The notes: generated from the sequence alone by a model not told the origin. DNA of 64,000 nt from Flavobacterium aquidurense (GCA_900107365.1 FNPS01000007.1:186001-250000), one strand, 5' to 3'. Positions 21,599-31,298 are shown, numbered from the stretch's first letter. Program-made: numbers and translations.

Positions 21599-23983
21599 TT
21601 AATTCGTGAAATTAGTGTTCTCTTCCAATCCCTCCAAATCCTCTTTCTTAGCCTTTTTCTTCTCAAAAGTCAAAACTAAAGCCGGTAAAACCAATAAATT
21701 CGCAAACATCGCAAATGCCAATGTGCAGGAAATTAATCCCCCAAGTGCAATTGTTCCGCTGAAACTAGAAAGTGTGAAAGTAGCAAATCCTAAAATTAAA
21801 ACTACTGATGTATAGAAAGTACTGATTCCGGTTTCTCTTAAAGCACTGAAAACAGATTTTTTAACTTTTCCATTGCTTTGAATTAAATCATGCTTGTACT
21901 TCGCCATAAACTGAATCGCATTATCAACCGAAATTCCAAACGCAATACTGAATACTAAAATCGTTGAAGGTTTTAATGGAATTCCAAAATAACCCATCAA
22001 TCCAGATGTAATGCAAAGCGGCAAAACATTCGTAATTACCGATGCAAAAACCATTTTGAACGATCGGAACAAATACAGCATTAAAATCGCAATTACTAAA
22101 ATCGCAAAAATCAACGACTCAATTAAGTTGTCAACCAGGTACGATGTTCCTTTTTGGAAAACCAATGCTTTTCCGGTAACGGTAACTTCATAACGGTCTT
22201 TCGGGAAAATTTCATCAATTTTTGAATGTAATTTTTTCTCGACTTTCGCCATTTCATCCGTTCCAATATCTTTCATGAAAGTGGTGATTCGGGCATATTG
22301 TCCGGTCGAATCAACATAAGCTTTCATTAAATTTTCTTTGCTGTTTTTAGTCGCGTTTTTAGCATAACCCAAAATAAAAGTCTGCTCTTGCGAAGTCGGC
22401 AATTGGTAATATTCCGGATTTCCGTTGTAGAAAGCCTGTTTCGAATATTTAACCAAATTCACAATCGAAACCGGTTTTGCCAATTCAGGCATTTCTTCAA
22501 TTGTATTTTGCAACTCGTCCATTTTACGAATCGTTGACGCCTTCATAACACCTTTTTTGTGTTTGGTGTCAATCATAATTTCAAGCGGCATTACTCCGTT
22601 GAATTCTTTTTCGTAGAATAAAATATCTTTAAAGAACGAAGCACTTTTTGGCATTTCACCAATCAAACTTCCTGAAACTTTCATTTGCGAAAGACCAATA
22701 ACGCTAAAAACCAAAAGCAAACCGTAAATCGTGTAAATTACTTTTCGTTTGTTTCTTACCACATTTTCTACAAAATCCAACAAAGTTGAAATATAGGTTT
22801 TAGTTAAGTGATATAAATGTTTTTCTTTTGGTAGCGGCATAAAACTGTATACAATCGGCACAATTAATAGTGTCAATAAATACACTGAAATTACGTTGAT
22901 CGAAGTCACCAATCCAAATTCAAAAAGCAAATCGTTTCCGGTAATCATAAACGTAGCAAAACCAATCGCAGTCGTTAAATTCGTCATTAAAGTCGAAACT
23001 CCAATTTTAGAAATAATACGCTGTAAAGCCTTTGCCTGATTGTTGTGTAGTTTAATTTCCTGCTGGTATTTGTTGATCAGGAAAATACAATTTGTAATTC
23101 CGATTACGATAATTAATGGCGGAATAATAGCTGTTAAAATCGTGATTTTATAATGAAACAATCCAAGCGTTCCAAACGACCAGATTACGCCAACAATCAA
23201 AATACAAATTGAAATAAAAGTTGCTCTGAACGAACGGAAAAAGAAAAAGAAAATCAGCGAAACCGTAAATAAAGCGGCTCCAATAAACAATCCGATTTCG
23301 CCTTTCATATCCGCAGCGTTAATCGTTCTGATGTAGGGCATTCCCGAAACTTTCAAATCGATTCCGGTTGTTTTTTCAAATTTATCGATCTTCGGAACTA
23401 AATTTTCCAGAATAAAAGTCTTTCTTTCAGCTGTATTTACAAGTGCTTTGTTCATATAAATAGCGGAACGAACACTTCCGCTTTCTTTATTAAAAAGCAA
23501 TCCTTCGTAAAAAGGAAGGTTGTTGAATAAATCGTGCTGAACGGTTTTCAAATAAGCCGGATCAACCGTTTTACTTTGATCAATAAACGGACTAAGAACG
23601 AATTTTTGGTTTACAGTATCTTTTTCCAGTTTTTTTAAGTCATTTAGAGAAACGACCAAATCAACTTCTTTAGCTTTTTTTAAACCGGTCATCAATTCAT
23701 TCCAAGCCGCATAATTTTTTGGAGTGAAGAATTTTTTGTCCTGAAAACCAATTACAATCAGGTTTCCTTCTTCACCAAATCTGTCAAGGAATTTTTGATA
23801 ATCTTTATTTGCAATGTGATTTTTAGGAAGTAAATTGGCTTCAGTATACGTCATAGCAAGATTTTTCCATTGAAAACCAAGGAAAATTGTCAGTGCAGCA
23901 ACTAAAATTAATATTGTTATTCTGTTTTTAAGAATGATTCGGGCAACTTTTTCCCAAAAACCAACGTGAATAGCGTTTTTCAT
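21599..23983 (-). CDS. MMPL/RND family transporter (HAE3-like)
   Basis: A 794-residue inner-membrane protein with the duplicated RND layout: one N-terminal membrane helix (about 18-36), a large periplasmic loop (about 40-215), five helices (about 225-390), a second anchor helix (about 410-430), a second periplasmic loop (about 432-620) and five more helices (about 625-780). The helix-4-like segments ..GITNCIFLINKY and FGISVDNAIQFMAKY carry the acidic residue (Asp) expected for proton coupling only in the second half. This is the MMPL/HAE3 type, often a lipid or hopanoid exporter; the substrate is unknown. No outer-membrane or adaptor gene is adjacent. The N-terminus agrees with the ATG at 23983. 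The 3' end runs into a CGAATTxGTGAAATT word repeat. Confidence 0.85.
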   Translation of the reverse strand: MKNAIHVGFWEKVARIILKNRITILILVAALTIFLGFQWKNLAMTYTEANLLPKNHIANKDYQKFLDRFGEEGNLIVIGFQDKKFFTPKNYAAWNELMTGLKKAKEVDLVVSLNDLKKLEKDTVNQKFVLSPFIDQSKTVDPAYLKTVQHDLFNNLPFYEGLLFNKESGSVRSAIYMNKALVNTAERKTFILENLVPKIDKFEKTTGIDLKVSGMPYIRTINAADMKGEIGLFIGAALFTVSLIFFFFFRSFRATFISICILIVGVIWSFGTLGLFHYKITILTAIIPPLIIVIGITNCIFLINKYQQEIKLHNNQAKALQRIISKIGVSTLMTNLTTAIGFATFMITGNDLLFEFGLVTSINVISVYLLTLLIVPIVYSFMPLPKEKHLYHLTKTYISTLLDFVENVVRNKRKVIYTIYGLLLVFSVIGLSQMKVSGSLIGEMPKSASFFKDILFYEKEFNGVMPLEIMIDTKHKKGVMKASTIRKMDELQNTIEEMPELAKPVSIVNLVKYSKQAFYNGNPEYYQLPTSQEQTFILGYAKNATKNSKENLMKAYVDSTGQYARITTFMKDIGTDEMAKVEKKLHSKIDEIFPKDRYEVTVTGKALVFQKGTSYLVDNLIESLIFAILVIAILMLYLFRSFKMVFASVITNVLPLCITSGLMGYFGIPLKPSTILVFSIAFGISVDNAIQFMAKYKHDLIQSNGKVKKSVFSALRETGISTFYTSVVLILGFATFTLSSFSGTIALGGLISCTLAFAMFANLLVLPALVLTFEKKKAKKEDLEGLEENTNFTN

Positions 23984-24105
23984 AAAATCTTTAAAAATGG
24001 TTGCAAATGTAGTGAAAACTGCTCTAAATCATAAACAATCGATTGTATTTTACTTAATGTTAACACAAATTTCCAAGTCATTCGTTTGTGATAAATTTCT
24101 TGCTA

Positions 24106-24139
24106 TTTGCTGTTTAGTCGTTAGCTTTTCTCATATTTG
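24106..24139 (+). promoter_or_regulatory. Candidate promoter of the SMR gene
   Basis: TTTG (24106-24109), 22-bp spacer, CATATTTG (24132-24139); one mismatch to the TAnnTTTG -7 consensus. It ends 25 bp before the start codon. Confidence 0.4.
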
Positions 24140-24164
24140 TACTTAATTTAAAAATGAGACGAAA

Positions 24165-24494
24165 ATGAATTGGATTTTATTAATTATTGCTGGATTTTTT
24201 GAAGTTGGATTTGCATCCTGTTTGGGCAAAGCCAAAGAAACCTCCGGAATTATTTCAACGTATTGGATGGTAGGTTTTTTTGTCTGTCTTTCGATCAGTA
24301 TGATTTTATTATACAAAGCCACACAAGAATTACCAATAGGAACTGCCTATGCTGTTTGGACAGGAATTGGAGCTGTTGGAACCGTTTTAGTTGGAATATT
24401 TATCTTTAAAGAGCCGGCGACTTTCTGGAGAATATTTTTTCTTTCAACATTAATTGCTTCGATTATTGGGTTGAAGTTTGTTTCCAGTCATTAA
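24165..24494 (+). CDS. SMR-family transporter, Gdx/SugE subtype
   Basis: A 109-residue, four-helix inner-membrane protein. The essential Glu13 sits in IIAGFFEVGFA, and the third helix carries LPIGTAYAVWTGIGAVGTVLVG (about 56-77), the block typical of the guanidinium exporters (Gdx, formerly SugE) rather than EmrE. The protein would exchange guanidinium or a related cation for protons as a dual-topology dimer. The usual motif GxxxEV..A..LK is slightly altered (ASCLGKAK). I saw no guanidine riboswitch upstream. It is monocistronic: a promoter-like TTTG-N22-CATATTTG lies before it, and repeats follow. Confidence 0.85.
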   Translation: MNWILLIIAGFFEVGFASCLGKAKETSGIISTYWMVGFFVCLSISMILLYKATQELPIGTAYAVWTGIGAVGTVLVGIFIFKEPATFWRIFFLSTLIASIIGLKFVSSH

Positions 24495-24559
24495 ATGATC
24501 GCACACTGATAACGCTGATGAAATGGATTTATGCAGATAAATTAACTTTAAGATTTGAA

Positions 24560-24680
24560 AAATATGCCACAGATTTACACAGATTAAAAAAATCTTTAAA
24601 ATCATTTATCCCGATAGCTATCGGGAGTGGCAAAAAAAATACCGCACCGATTTCACAGACATTTTAATTTGTGAAAATTT
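24560..24680 (-). repeat. CCCGATAGCTATCGGG-type intergenic element, copy 2
   Basis: On the minus strand: TGCCACTCCCGATAGCTATCGGG, ATAAATGATTTTAAAGAT and AATCTGTG iterations, the same order as 13640-13715. It is followed by GTGAAAATTTGTG and a further CCCGATAGCG at 24683. It covers most of the 242-bp gap between the SMR and kinase genes and supplies a false GTG start (24671) to the next frame. Confidence 0.6.
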
Positions 24681-24736
24681 GTGACCCGATAGCGAACAAG
24701 GGAAGCAAACTTGTGGCAAAAAAACTTTACATAACA

Positions 24737-25498
24737 ATGCAGGAAAACAATACCATCACTTTTATTTTTTTAGCCATAATTTTATTATTGGTTGCCATCA
24801 TTTGTTTAATGGTGTATCAATTGATGCAGGTCAAAAAATCAAAAGAGGATGCCGAAGAAAGTTTTTATGCTTTGGAAAGAAAAGTAAATGACTTGCAGTT
24901 AGAAACGTTAGAATCAAAACTAAATCCGCATTTGTTTAAGAATATTTTGAATTCGATTCAGTCGCACGCTTATCAGACATATTTTGCTTTGGATAAACTG
25001 GCTAATGTTTTGGATTATATTTTATACGAAAGCAAAAAGAAATTTGTCACGGCTAAAGAAGAAATTGATTTTGCACTGAATCTGATCGAAATCAATAAAA
25101 TCAAAATCAGTCCGCTTTTTGAATTAAAGATCAAAACCAACATCAACAAAGAAGATAAATTATACGAACAACCTTTATTGGCGCCGTTAATTTCGATTGA
25201 TTTAATTGAAAATGCCTTTAAACATGCCGATCTTCAAAGTGCAGATGCTTTTATTTCGGTTGTTTTTGAGTTCAAGGACAATGCTTTTTCGATGACGGTT
25301 TCGAATAAAATCTCTGATAAAAAAGTATTAAAAAAGGAGCGAAGCGGTTACGGCCATGCCACCTTAGAACATCGTCTTAAAATTATTTATAAGAATAATT
25401 TTAAACTGGACCGATTCGTAGAAAATGATATTTATATTGCCCATCTAAAAATAGATTTACTTGAATACAAAACTGAAATGCTTGCTGCTGGACGATGA
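24737..25498 (+). CDS. LytS/YehU-type sensor histidine kinase
   Basis: A 253-residue kinase from the ATG at 24737; an upstream GTG at 24671 lies inside a repeat element and is unlikely to be used. One membrane helix (about 10-28) is followed by a short coiled coil (about 35-60), the His_kinase domain with LNPHLFKNILNSI (phospho-His in NPH, about 67-69), and an ATPase domain with DLIENAFKHA (N-box, about 168-177) and ..SGYGHATLEHRLKIIY (G-box, about 211-226). The phospho-acceptor motif is a variant of the usual NPHFLFNTLN. No sensor domain is present, so it probably responds through its membrane anchor. It overlaps its cognate LytTR regulator by 38 bp. Confidence 0.85.
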   Translation: MQENNTITFIFLAIILLLVAIICLMVYQLMQVKKSKEDAEESFYALERKVNDLQLETLESKLNPHLFKNILNSIQSHAYQTYFALDKLANVLDYILYESKKKFVTAKEEIDFALNLIEINKIKISPLFELKIKTNINKEDKLYEQPLLAPLISIDLIENAFKHADLQSADAFISVVFEFKDNAFSMTVSNKISDKKVLKKERSGYGHATLEHRLKIIYKNNFKLDRFVENDIYIAHLKIDLLEYKTEMLAAGR

Positions 25499-26180
25499 GT
25501 TGCCTGGATTGATGTACCTGAAAATGCTTTGTGAACAAATTCCCGAGGTAGAAATCGTAAAAACGTTCAATAATCCTGAAAAACTTCTTGCCGAAATTCC
25601 GAATCTCGATTTTGATTTATTAATCTCAGATATCGAAATGCCGGGAATTGACGGCTTGCATTTGGCTGAAATGCTAGATGATAAATTGGTAATTTTTTGT
25701 ACGGCGTATAAAGAATATGCAGCCGAAGCTTTTAATATTGATGCGGTAGATTATATTACAAAACCGGTAAAACTGGAGCGTTTGCAAAAAGCGATCTCAA
25801 AAGCTTACGAACGTTTCAATAAACCAGATACAGCAAAACAATTTATTCAGCTGAATACAGATAAAGGAAAGACCTTGTTGTATTTTAATCAAATTCAATA
25901 TATCAAAACCGCAATTAGCGACAGCCGCGATAAAACTGTTTTGCTGACTGATGGGAGTTTTCTGAATCTTAAAAACGTTAAATTTGATACGCTTTTAAAA
26001 GAATTACCGGAAGCCGATTTCTGCCGAATAAATAAAAAAGAAATTCTGGCTGTAAAAGCAATCAAATTCTTTAATCATAACGAAATTGTATTGCATCATC
26101 TGGAAGAAAATAATAAAAATACTAACTTGATTTTGAGCGAAACCTATCGTTCTGACTTTTTAAAAAAGGTCAAAATCTAA
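25461..26180 (+). CDS. LytTR-family response regulator
   Basis: A 239-residue regulator: receiver domain (about 5-120) with LLLDDE (acidic pocket, 8-13), phospho-acceptor Asp about 57 in LLISDIEMPGIDGL, Thr about 82 in FCTAYKEYA, and Lys about 103 in ITKPVKLE; then a LytTR DNA-binding domain (about 135-239). The only usable start is TTG at 25461; the frame upstream has a stop and the ATG at 25477 is out of frame. It overlaps the kinase gene by 38 bp, so the pair is translationally coupled. The regulon is unknown; a CPA2 antiporter gene follows after 113 bp and is the obvious candidate target. Confidence 0.88.
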   Translation: MNTKLKCLLLDDELPGLMYLKMLCEQIPEVEIVKTFNNPEKLLAEIPNLDFDLLISDIEMPGIDGLHLAEMLDDKLVIFCTAYKEYAAEAFNIDAVDYITKPVKLERLQKAISKAYERFNKPDTAKQFIQLNTDKGKTLLYFNQIQYIKTAISDSRDKTVLLTDGSFLNLKNVKFDTLLKELPEADFCRINKKEILAVKAIKFFNHNEIVLHHLEENNKNTNLILSETYRSDFLKKVKI

Positions 26181-26293
26181 CTTATTACAAAGTTTTTCGG
26201 ACTTGTTACATAGATTGAAAATTAGGTGTAAATTTACTTTTTCACTACACTTTCAGTGCTGATATTTGCGGCAATAAATCAAAAAAACGAGTT

Positions 26294-28564
26294 ATGAATA
26301 ACATTAAAAACTCTTTATTTTATGTAACCATTATTGGAGGTTTCGGTGCTCTGATTTATTGGGTAATTTCAAAAGGTGCTTCACTTGAAGTAGGCCGCGG
26401 AATCGTACATAAACAAATTGAAAGCAATCATTGGAATGATTTTCTGCATTCTATGGTCGAAAATTTGCAACATCCATTGGCCATTTTATTGGCTCAGATT
26501 GTAACCATAATTTTAGTCGCACGTTTATTTGGTTGGATTTTCAGAAAAATTGGGCAGCCATCTGTAATTGGTGAAATGATTGCCGGAATTGTTTTAGGCC
26601 CTTCTTTGGTCGGAATGTACTTTCCGGAATTCTCTGCAGCTTTATTCCCAAAAGAATCTTTAGGAAACTTACAATTCCTGAGCCAGATTGGTTTGATCCT
26701 TTTTATGTTCGTTATCGGAATGGAGCTGGATTTGAAAGTATTGAAAAATAAAGCGCACGAATCGGTTGTAATCAGTCACGCCAGTATTGTAATTCCGTTT
26801 GCCTTAGGATTATCATTCGCCTATTTTATATACGGAACTTTTGCGCCTGAAGGAGTAGAGTTTTCGTCTTTCGGATTGTTTATGGGAATTGCCATGAGTA
26901 TTACGGCTTTTCCGGTTTTGGCCAGAATTGTTCAGGAAAGAGGCATGCAAAAAACAAAACTCGGAACGATTGCCATAACCTGTGCCGCTGCAGATGACAT
27001 TACGGCCTGGTGTATTTTAGCCGTTGTAATTGCGATTGTAAAAGCAGGTTCATTTACAAGTGCTTTATATGTTATTGGCTTGGCTATTTTATATGTAATT
27101 GTAATGTTGAAAATAGTTCGCCCGTTTTTAAAACGTGTAGGTGATTTGAATTCAACTCGTGAAAGTTTGAATAAACCAGTTGTCGCCATTTTCTTTTTAA
27201 CACTTTTGTTTTCTGCTTATGCTTCAGAATTAATCGGAATTCACGCTTTGTTTGGAGCTTTCTTAGCCGGAGCAATTATGCCGGAAAATAATAAATTCAG
27301 AAATATTTTTATTGAAAAAGTAGAAGATGTTTCCATCATCGTTTTATTGCCATTGTTCTTTGTTTTTACTGGTTTACGTACGCAAATTGGCTTGCTAAAC
27401 GATCCTTATTTATGGAAAGTTACTGCCGTAATTATTGCCGTTGCCGTAACCGGTAAATTTTTAGGAAGTGCTTTGGCAGCAAAATTTGTAGGTCAAAACT
27501 GGAAAGACAGTTTAGCCATTGGTGCTTTGATGAATACACGTGGTTTAATGGAATTAGTGGTTTTAAATATCGGTTATGATTTAGGCGTTCTTTCTACTGA
27601 AATATTTACCATGATGGTTATTATGGCGTTGGTAACGACATTTATGACAGGGCCGGCCTTAGATTTTATCAACTTTATATTTAAAGATAAGGTTACGACT
27701 GTTCCCGAGGAAATTGGAAACAAAAGCAAATACAAGATTTTACTTTCGTTTGCAACTCCTGAAAAAGGGAAAAAACTATTGCAGATTGCGAACAGTTTAG
27801 TAAAAAAGCAAGGAGACAATTCGATCGTAACGGCAATGCACTTATCGTTGAGTACTGAAATACACTCCTTTGACGTCAAAGATCACGAACGTAAAATGTT
27901 AGTACCGGTTATTGAAGAATCACAGCGCTTAAATCAAAATATGGTCAGTGTTTTTAAAGTGACTAATGATATTGATACAGACATTATTGATACAGCCAAT
28001 CAAGGTGAATATGATTTATTGTTGGTGGGTCTGGGGCAATCTATTTTTGACGGTACTTTGCTTGGAAAAATTCTTGGTTTTACAACACGAATTGTAAATC
28101 CGGATCGTTTGATTGATAAGTTTACCGGAAAAGAAGGGCTCTTTGAAAATTCTCCTTTTGATGAAAGAACACGTCATATTATTGCTAAAAGCAAAATGCC
28201 GGTCGGGATTTTTATTGATAAGGATTTAGAAGAAGTCAATCAAATCTTCATGCCGATTTTTAGTAAAGAAGATTCTTTTTTAATTGAATACGCCAAGAAA
28301 TTGATCAACAATAACGGATCTCAAATTACAGTTTTAGATGCAAGTGGCGAAGTGAAAAATACTCGTGATATCCAGGAAAGTATACGTTCAATCGAACAAA
28401 TTGCGCCCAATCATATTATGATTATGCACGACAGAACGATTAAAAAAGAGTTTTTAGAAACACAAAATTTAATGATTATCAGTTTAGACAGTTGGAAAAA
28501 ATTGATCGAATCACAAAGCATTTGGTTGAATAATACACCTTCGGTTTTGATTTTGAAACCATAA
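26294..28564 (+). CDS. CPA2-family cation/proton antiporter with C-terminal cytosolic domain
   Basis: A 756-residue inner-membrane protein. After one extra N-terminal helix (about 5-23), a 12-to-13-helix Na+/H+ exchanger domain (about 55-450) shows the family motifs GQPSVIGEMIAGIVLGPSL, FMFVIGMELDL and CAAADDITAWCIL (the acidic pair of the ion site), and GIHALFGAFLAGAIMPEN. The last 300 residues form two tandem universal-stress-like alpha/beta segments (about 470-756; DLLLVGLGQS..FDGTLLGKILG), likely a nucleotide-sensing regulatory part. It exchanges Na+ or K+ for H+; which one is not decided. A GATATTTG -7-like box lies at 26261-26268. A strong hairpin terminator follows. Confidence 0.87.
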   Translation: MNNIKNSLFYVTIIGGFGALIYWVISKGASLEVGRGIVHKQIESNHWNDFLHSMVENLQHPLAILLAQIVTIILVARLFGWIFRKIGQPSVIGEMIAGIVLGPSLVGMYFPEFSAALFPKESLGNLQFLSQIGLILFMFVIGMELDLKVLKNKAHESVVISHASIVIPFALGLSFAYFIYGTFAPEGVEFSSFGLFMGIAMSITAFPVLARIVQERGMQKTKLGTIAITCAAADDITAWCILAVVIAIVKAGSFTSALYVIGLAILYVIVMLKIVRPFLKRVGDLNSTRESLNKPVVAIFFLTLLFSAYASELIGIHALFGAFLAGAIMPENNKFRNIFIEKVEDVSIIVLLPLFFVFTGLRTQIGLLNDPYLWKVTAVIIAVAVTGKFLGSALAAKFVGQNWKDSLAIGALMNTRGLMELVVLNIGYDLGVLSTEIFTMMVIMALVTTFMTGPALDFINFIFKDKVTTVPEEIGNKSKYKILLSFATPEKGKKLLQIANSLVKKQGDNSIVTAMHLSLSTEIHSFDVKDHERKMLVPVIEESQRLNQNMVSVFKVTNDIDTDIIDTANQGEYDLLLVGLGQSIFDGTLLGKILGFTTRIVNPDRLIDKFTGKEGLFENSPFDERTRHIIAKSKMPVGIFIDKDLEEVNQIFMPIFSKEDSFLIEYAKKLINNNGSQITVLDASGEVKNTRDIQESIRSIEQIAPNHIMIMHDRTIKKEFLETQNLMIISLDSWKKLIESQSIWLNNTPSVLILKP

Positions 28565-28586
28565 GTTTTTAAAAATTCCAATTTAA

Positions 28587-28630
28587 AAAATCCCAAATTC
28601 CAATCTTCATAAATTGGAATTTGGGATTTT
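28587..28630. terminator. Bidirectional hairpin between antiporter and DUF5686 genes
   Basis: AAAATCCCAAATTCCAAT (28587-28604) pairs with its exact inverse (28613-28630), 8-base loop, A/T-runs outside. It sits between two convergent genes and can end both. It belongs to the GGAATTTGGAATTT repeat class (also near 43800 and 45800). Confidence 0.75.
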
Positions 28631-28702
28631 GTTTTTCTCTTTTTAGTATAATTATTGAAAGCTTGTGATTGGAATTTGGAATTTAAAAGATTGGAATTTA
28701 AT

Positions 28703-31198
28703 TTACAATCCCAAATCAAGTACATAAGAAATCTTAACCGCAATATTATCTTCAAATTTTAATAACTGATTTGGTCCGTAACGGTAAAAGCCGCCTAAAC
28801 CGAAACCTTTGAAAATTCGGTTTAATTCGATTCCTGATTCAAAGAAACCTTTGTCTAATGTTTTATAAGCCGGGCCAACATGCTGTTCTGGTTTTTCCAT
28901 ATTTCCCCAGGCCATTCTTGTTACTAATACCAAGGAAGGACGAACTTTTTTCATGATTCTAATTCGGTCAAAACCGTGTTTAACTTGAAAAAATACATAT
29001 TGGCTAGAAAAAAACTCATTAAAATACATAGTTTCAAAACTGTTTCTTCCGGCAAAAGTAATACGTTGCATTACAGTTTCTTTAGTCAGGTTATTTGGCA
29101 TTGTGTTGTACAGGTGTGTAATAGGAACGTCTCCCATCGCAACACCTCCCTGTAAAAGCAAGCTTGTTTTTTGTCCGTTTAGGTACTTTTTCTCATACTC
29201 TGTTTTAAAATCTATTTTGCTGAAAGTAAAATCATTTTCTAAAACATTCGGTAAAGATTGTGTGAATTGAAAAGTAAATCTCGGAAATCTTTTGTCGGTT
29301 TCAGTTCTTCCGGTTGGCGTTTGCATGAAATCGCTAAATGGCGCCCAAACAATCGAGGCCATAGCTGTTGTCATGACATAACTCGAATACAGCTGTCCGT
29401 TTAAATTATATAAATAATCAAATTTTGGTTCAACGTATGTTCGTGCTAATTCAAAAACAGCTTCGGTTTTCGGAATTATTTTTGTCTGTACATTTGCTTT
29501 CCAACTAATGTACTTGTAAAAAGTACTAATGTTAATGGGACGTGGATCGTAAATTTTGAATACCCGTTTGTCGACCGCGAAAACGGTACTTGCAATCTCT
29601 CGCACATCGTCAGTGTAGGATCCGTTAAGCCAGGTATTGGTTGATTTATCCAATAAAACTCCAGAACCTAAACTGTATTTAAAAACACCATCTTTTGTTC
29701 CATAAGCGGTATAACCTTCGATTCTGAAGTTTTTAGAAAAACGGTCATTTGTAATTCCGCCAACGCCTAAACGAAATCCTTCGTAATTATTGTAACTTAT
29801 AATTTTCTTTAAATCCAAATCAATTGGTCCAATAGGCAAATAACCGTTTATGATTTTTCGTCCAAGACCTAAACGCTTTTCAATTCTTTTACTTATCGAA
29901 ATACTGTCTAGTAATTGATACGTTTTCTGGCTTTTTAAGTCTAAACTTTCTTTTCTGTAAGTATTCCAGAATTCTTCTGGTTTTTTACTGGCATCGTCTT
30001 TAATTTCGATATAAAGTGATGGATTTTTTATGGGTGTGTTGGTATTGTAATGAATGTCGAAATTATTACTTTCAGAAAGTAAATAGGTGAAATCTGAAGC
30101 TGATTTTTTTCTGGGTTCAAAATTGTCTTCAACATCTCCGTCAAACTGAATAGTTCCACCCAGAATCTTGATATCATCATTATTTTTTCCTTTTACAATT
30201 TTGAAAGTAGTTTTGCTTTGAAACCAGATTTTCTCACTCGGTACATATTCAAATTCATGAATGCCGCTGATATCCAGGACACCTTTTATTCGCATTACCG
30301 CTTTCGCGACAGCAAAATTTTCCTGATCAATGTACAAAACACCTTCAAGTCCGTTTGATTTTCTTTTTTTCTTGTTTTTAAAGTAAATCATGTAGGTATT
30401 CCGGCCTTGTATCGGAACTGTGTCGAGTAATTTATAGTTGTAATCTGAAAATGCATTATCTGCAATTGGACTCTGATGTTTCGTTTCGAACAATTCATAT
30501 TTCGAGCCATAAACTGAAATAGATTGTAAATTGAAAGCAATGATTTCGTAAACAGGTTGTTTAAAACCTGCCATTTTGGTACCGAGAATAGTTTCTTTCA
30601 GCTTGTTGTTACCAAACTGATATTGAGACACTTTTTCTGTTTGAAATAAATGTTGTTTACTAATGATTTCTTTAAACTTATAGTCTGATGAATCTATGTT
30701 TATCGTTTTTTTATTGAAATCTTTATAGGCTGCTGAGGAATCAATTCGGCCATCAATAGAATCCGGATTGGCCGTAACAATAAGTTTATTGTAGGTTTTG
30801 TATTCAAAACTGCTGAGTTTTTTTTGCGGATTGTTTAGATTCTTATTTGCAATAACTTTTTTTATAATCGTTAAAGCCGGATTCTCATTAGAAACAAAAA
30901 CTTCCTTTAAATCATCTGTTTTTTCAGAAAGTGAAATTGAATAAAACTTTTTATGATCTGTTAAAGCAACAATTTTAGTTTGAAAGCCAATGTAAGAAAC
31001 CGAAAAAGTACTGGTTTTTGCATTGATTTTCAGGTCAAATTTTCCGTCAACGTCTGTAATGGTATTGTTGTTGTCTAAAGTAGTGATTGTGGCAAACGGA
31101 AGAGGTTTTCTGTTTGAATCAGTTACAATTCCGTTTATTTGAAATTGCGCCTGAATAGTAAGCGTGAAAAACAAAGTCAATAAACAAAATAGCTTCAT
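28703..31198 (-). CDS. DUF5686 outer-membrane protein with carboxypeptidase-like regulatory domain
   Basis: An 831-residue exported protein: signal peptide (1-17, TIQAQ), a CarboxypepD_reg-like beta-sandwich (about 20-95, INGIVTDSNRKPLPFATITTLDNNNTITDVDGKF), a middle DUF5686 part and a C-terminal beta-barrel-like region rich in aromatic ends (last residues KISYVLDLGL). The family is common in Bacteroidota and predicted to be an outer-membrane beta-barrel; the role is not known. It shares the front domain with SusC-like TonB receptors but lacks a plug domain, so it is not a TonB receptor. It ends next to a bidirectional terminator. Upstream there is a TATTTTTG -7-like box (31246-31253, minus). 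Confidence 0.85.
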   Translation of the reverse strand: MKLFCLLTLFFTLTIQAQFQINGIVTDSNRKPLPFATITTLDNNNTITDVDGKFDLKINAKTSTFSVSYIGFQTKIVALTDHKKFYSISLSEKTDDLKEVFVSNENPALTIIKKVIANKNLNNPQKKLSSFEYKTYNKLIVTANPDSIDGRIDSSAAYKDFNKKTINIDSSDYKFKEIISKQHLFQTEKVSQYQFGNNKLKETILGTKMAGFKQPVYEIIAFNLQSISVYGSKYELFETKHQSPIADNAFSDYNYKLLDTVPIQGRNTYMIYFKNKKKRKSNGLEGVLYIDQENFAVAKAVMRIKGVLDISGIHEFEYVPSEKIWFQSKTTFKIVKGKNNDDIKILGGTIQFDGDVEDNFEPRKKSASDFTYLLSESNNFDIHYNTNTPIKNPSLYIEIKDDASKKPEEFWNTYRKESLDLKSQKTYQLLDSISISKRIEKRLGLGRKIINGYLPIGPIDLDLKKIISYNNYEGFRLGVGGITNDRFSKNFRIEGYTAYGTKDGVFKYSLGSGVLLDKSTNTWLNGSYTDDVREIASTVFAVDKRVFKIYDPRPINISTFYKYISWKANVQTKIIPKTEAVFELARTYVEPKFDYLYNLNGQLYSSYVMTTAMASIVWAPFSDFMQTPTGRTETDKRFPRFTFQFTQSLPNVLENDFTFSKIDFKTEYEKKYLNGQKTSLLLQGGVAMGDVPITHLYNTMPNNLTKETVMQRITFAGRNSFETMYFNEFFSSQYVFFQVKHGFDRIRIMKKVRPSLVLVTRMAWGNMEKPEQHVGPAYKTLDKGFFESGIELNRIFKGFGLGGFYRYGPNQLLKFEDNIAVKISYVLDLGL

Positions 31199-31260
31199 AC
31201 AGAGGATTATAGTTTCAAAAACGAAAACATTCTAATTTTGGTATGCAAAAATAAGAATAA

Positions 31261-31298
31261 AAAAATCCGTCTGGTATAATTTAACCAAACGGATTTTT
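31261..31298 (-). terminator. Terminator of frr
   Basis: AAAAATCCGT (31261-31270) pairs with ACGGATTTTT (31289-31298), with an inner TGGT/ACCA pairing. It lies 20 bp after the frr stop on the minus strand. Confidence 0.75.

Noticed and set aside
24012..24164. A guanidine riboswitch upstream of the Gdx-type SMR gene
   Set aside because: No conserved ykkC-type pairing or ACGR loops could be recognised in the 150 bp before the gene; a normal promoter-like element explains the region.
24671..24736. GTG start for the histidine kinase at 24671
   Set aside because: The GTG lies in a dispersed repeat element and the extra 22 residues lack any signal or membrane pattern; the ATG at 24737 precedes the membrane helix properly.
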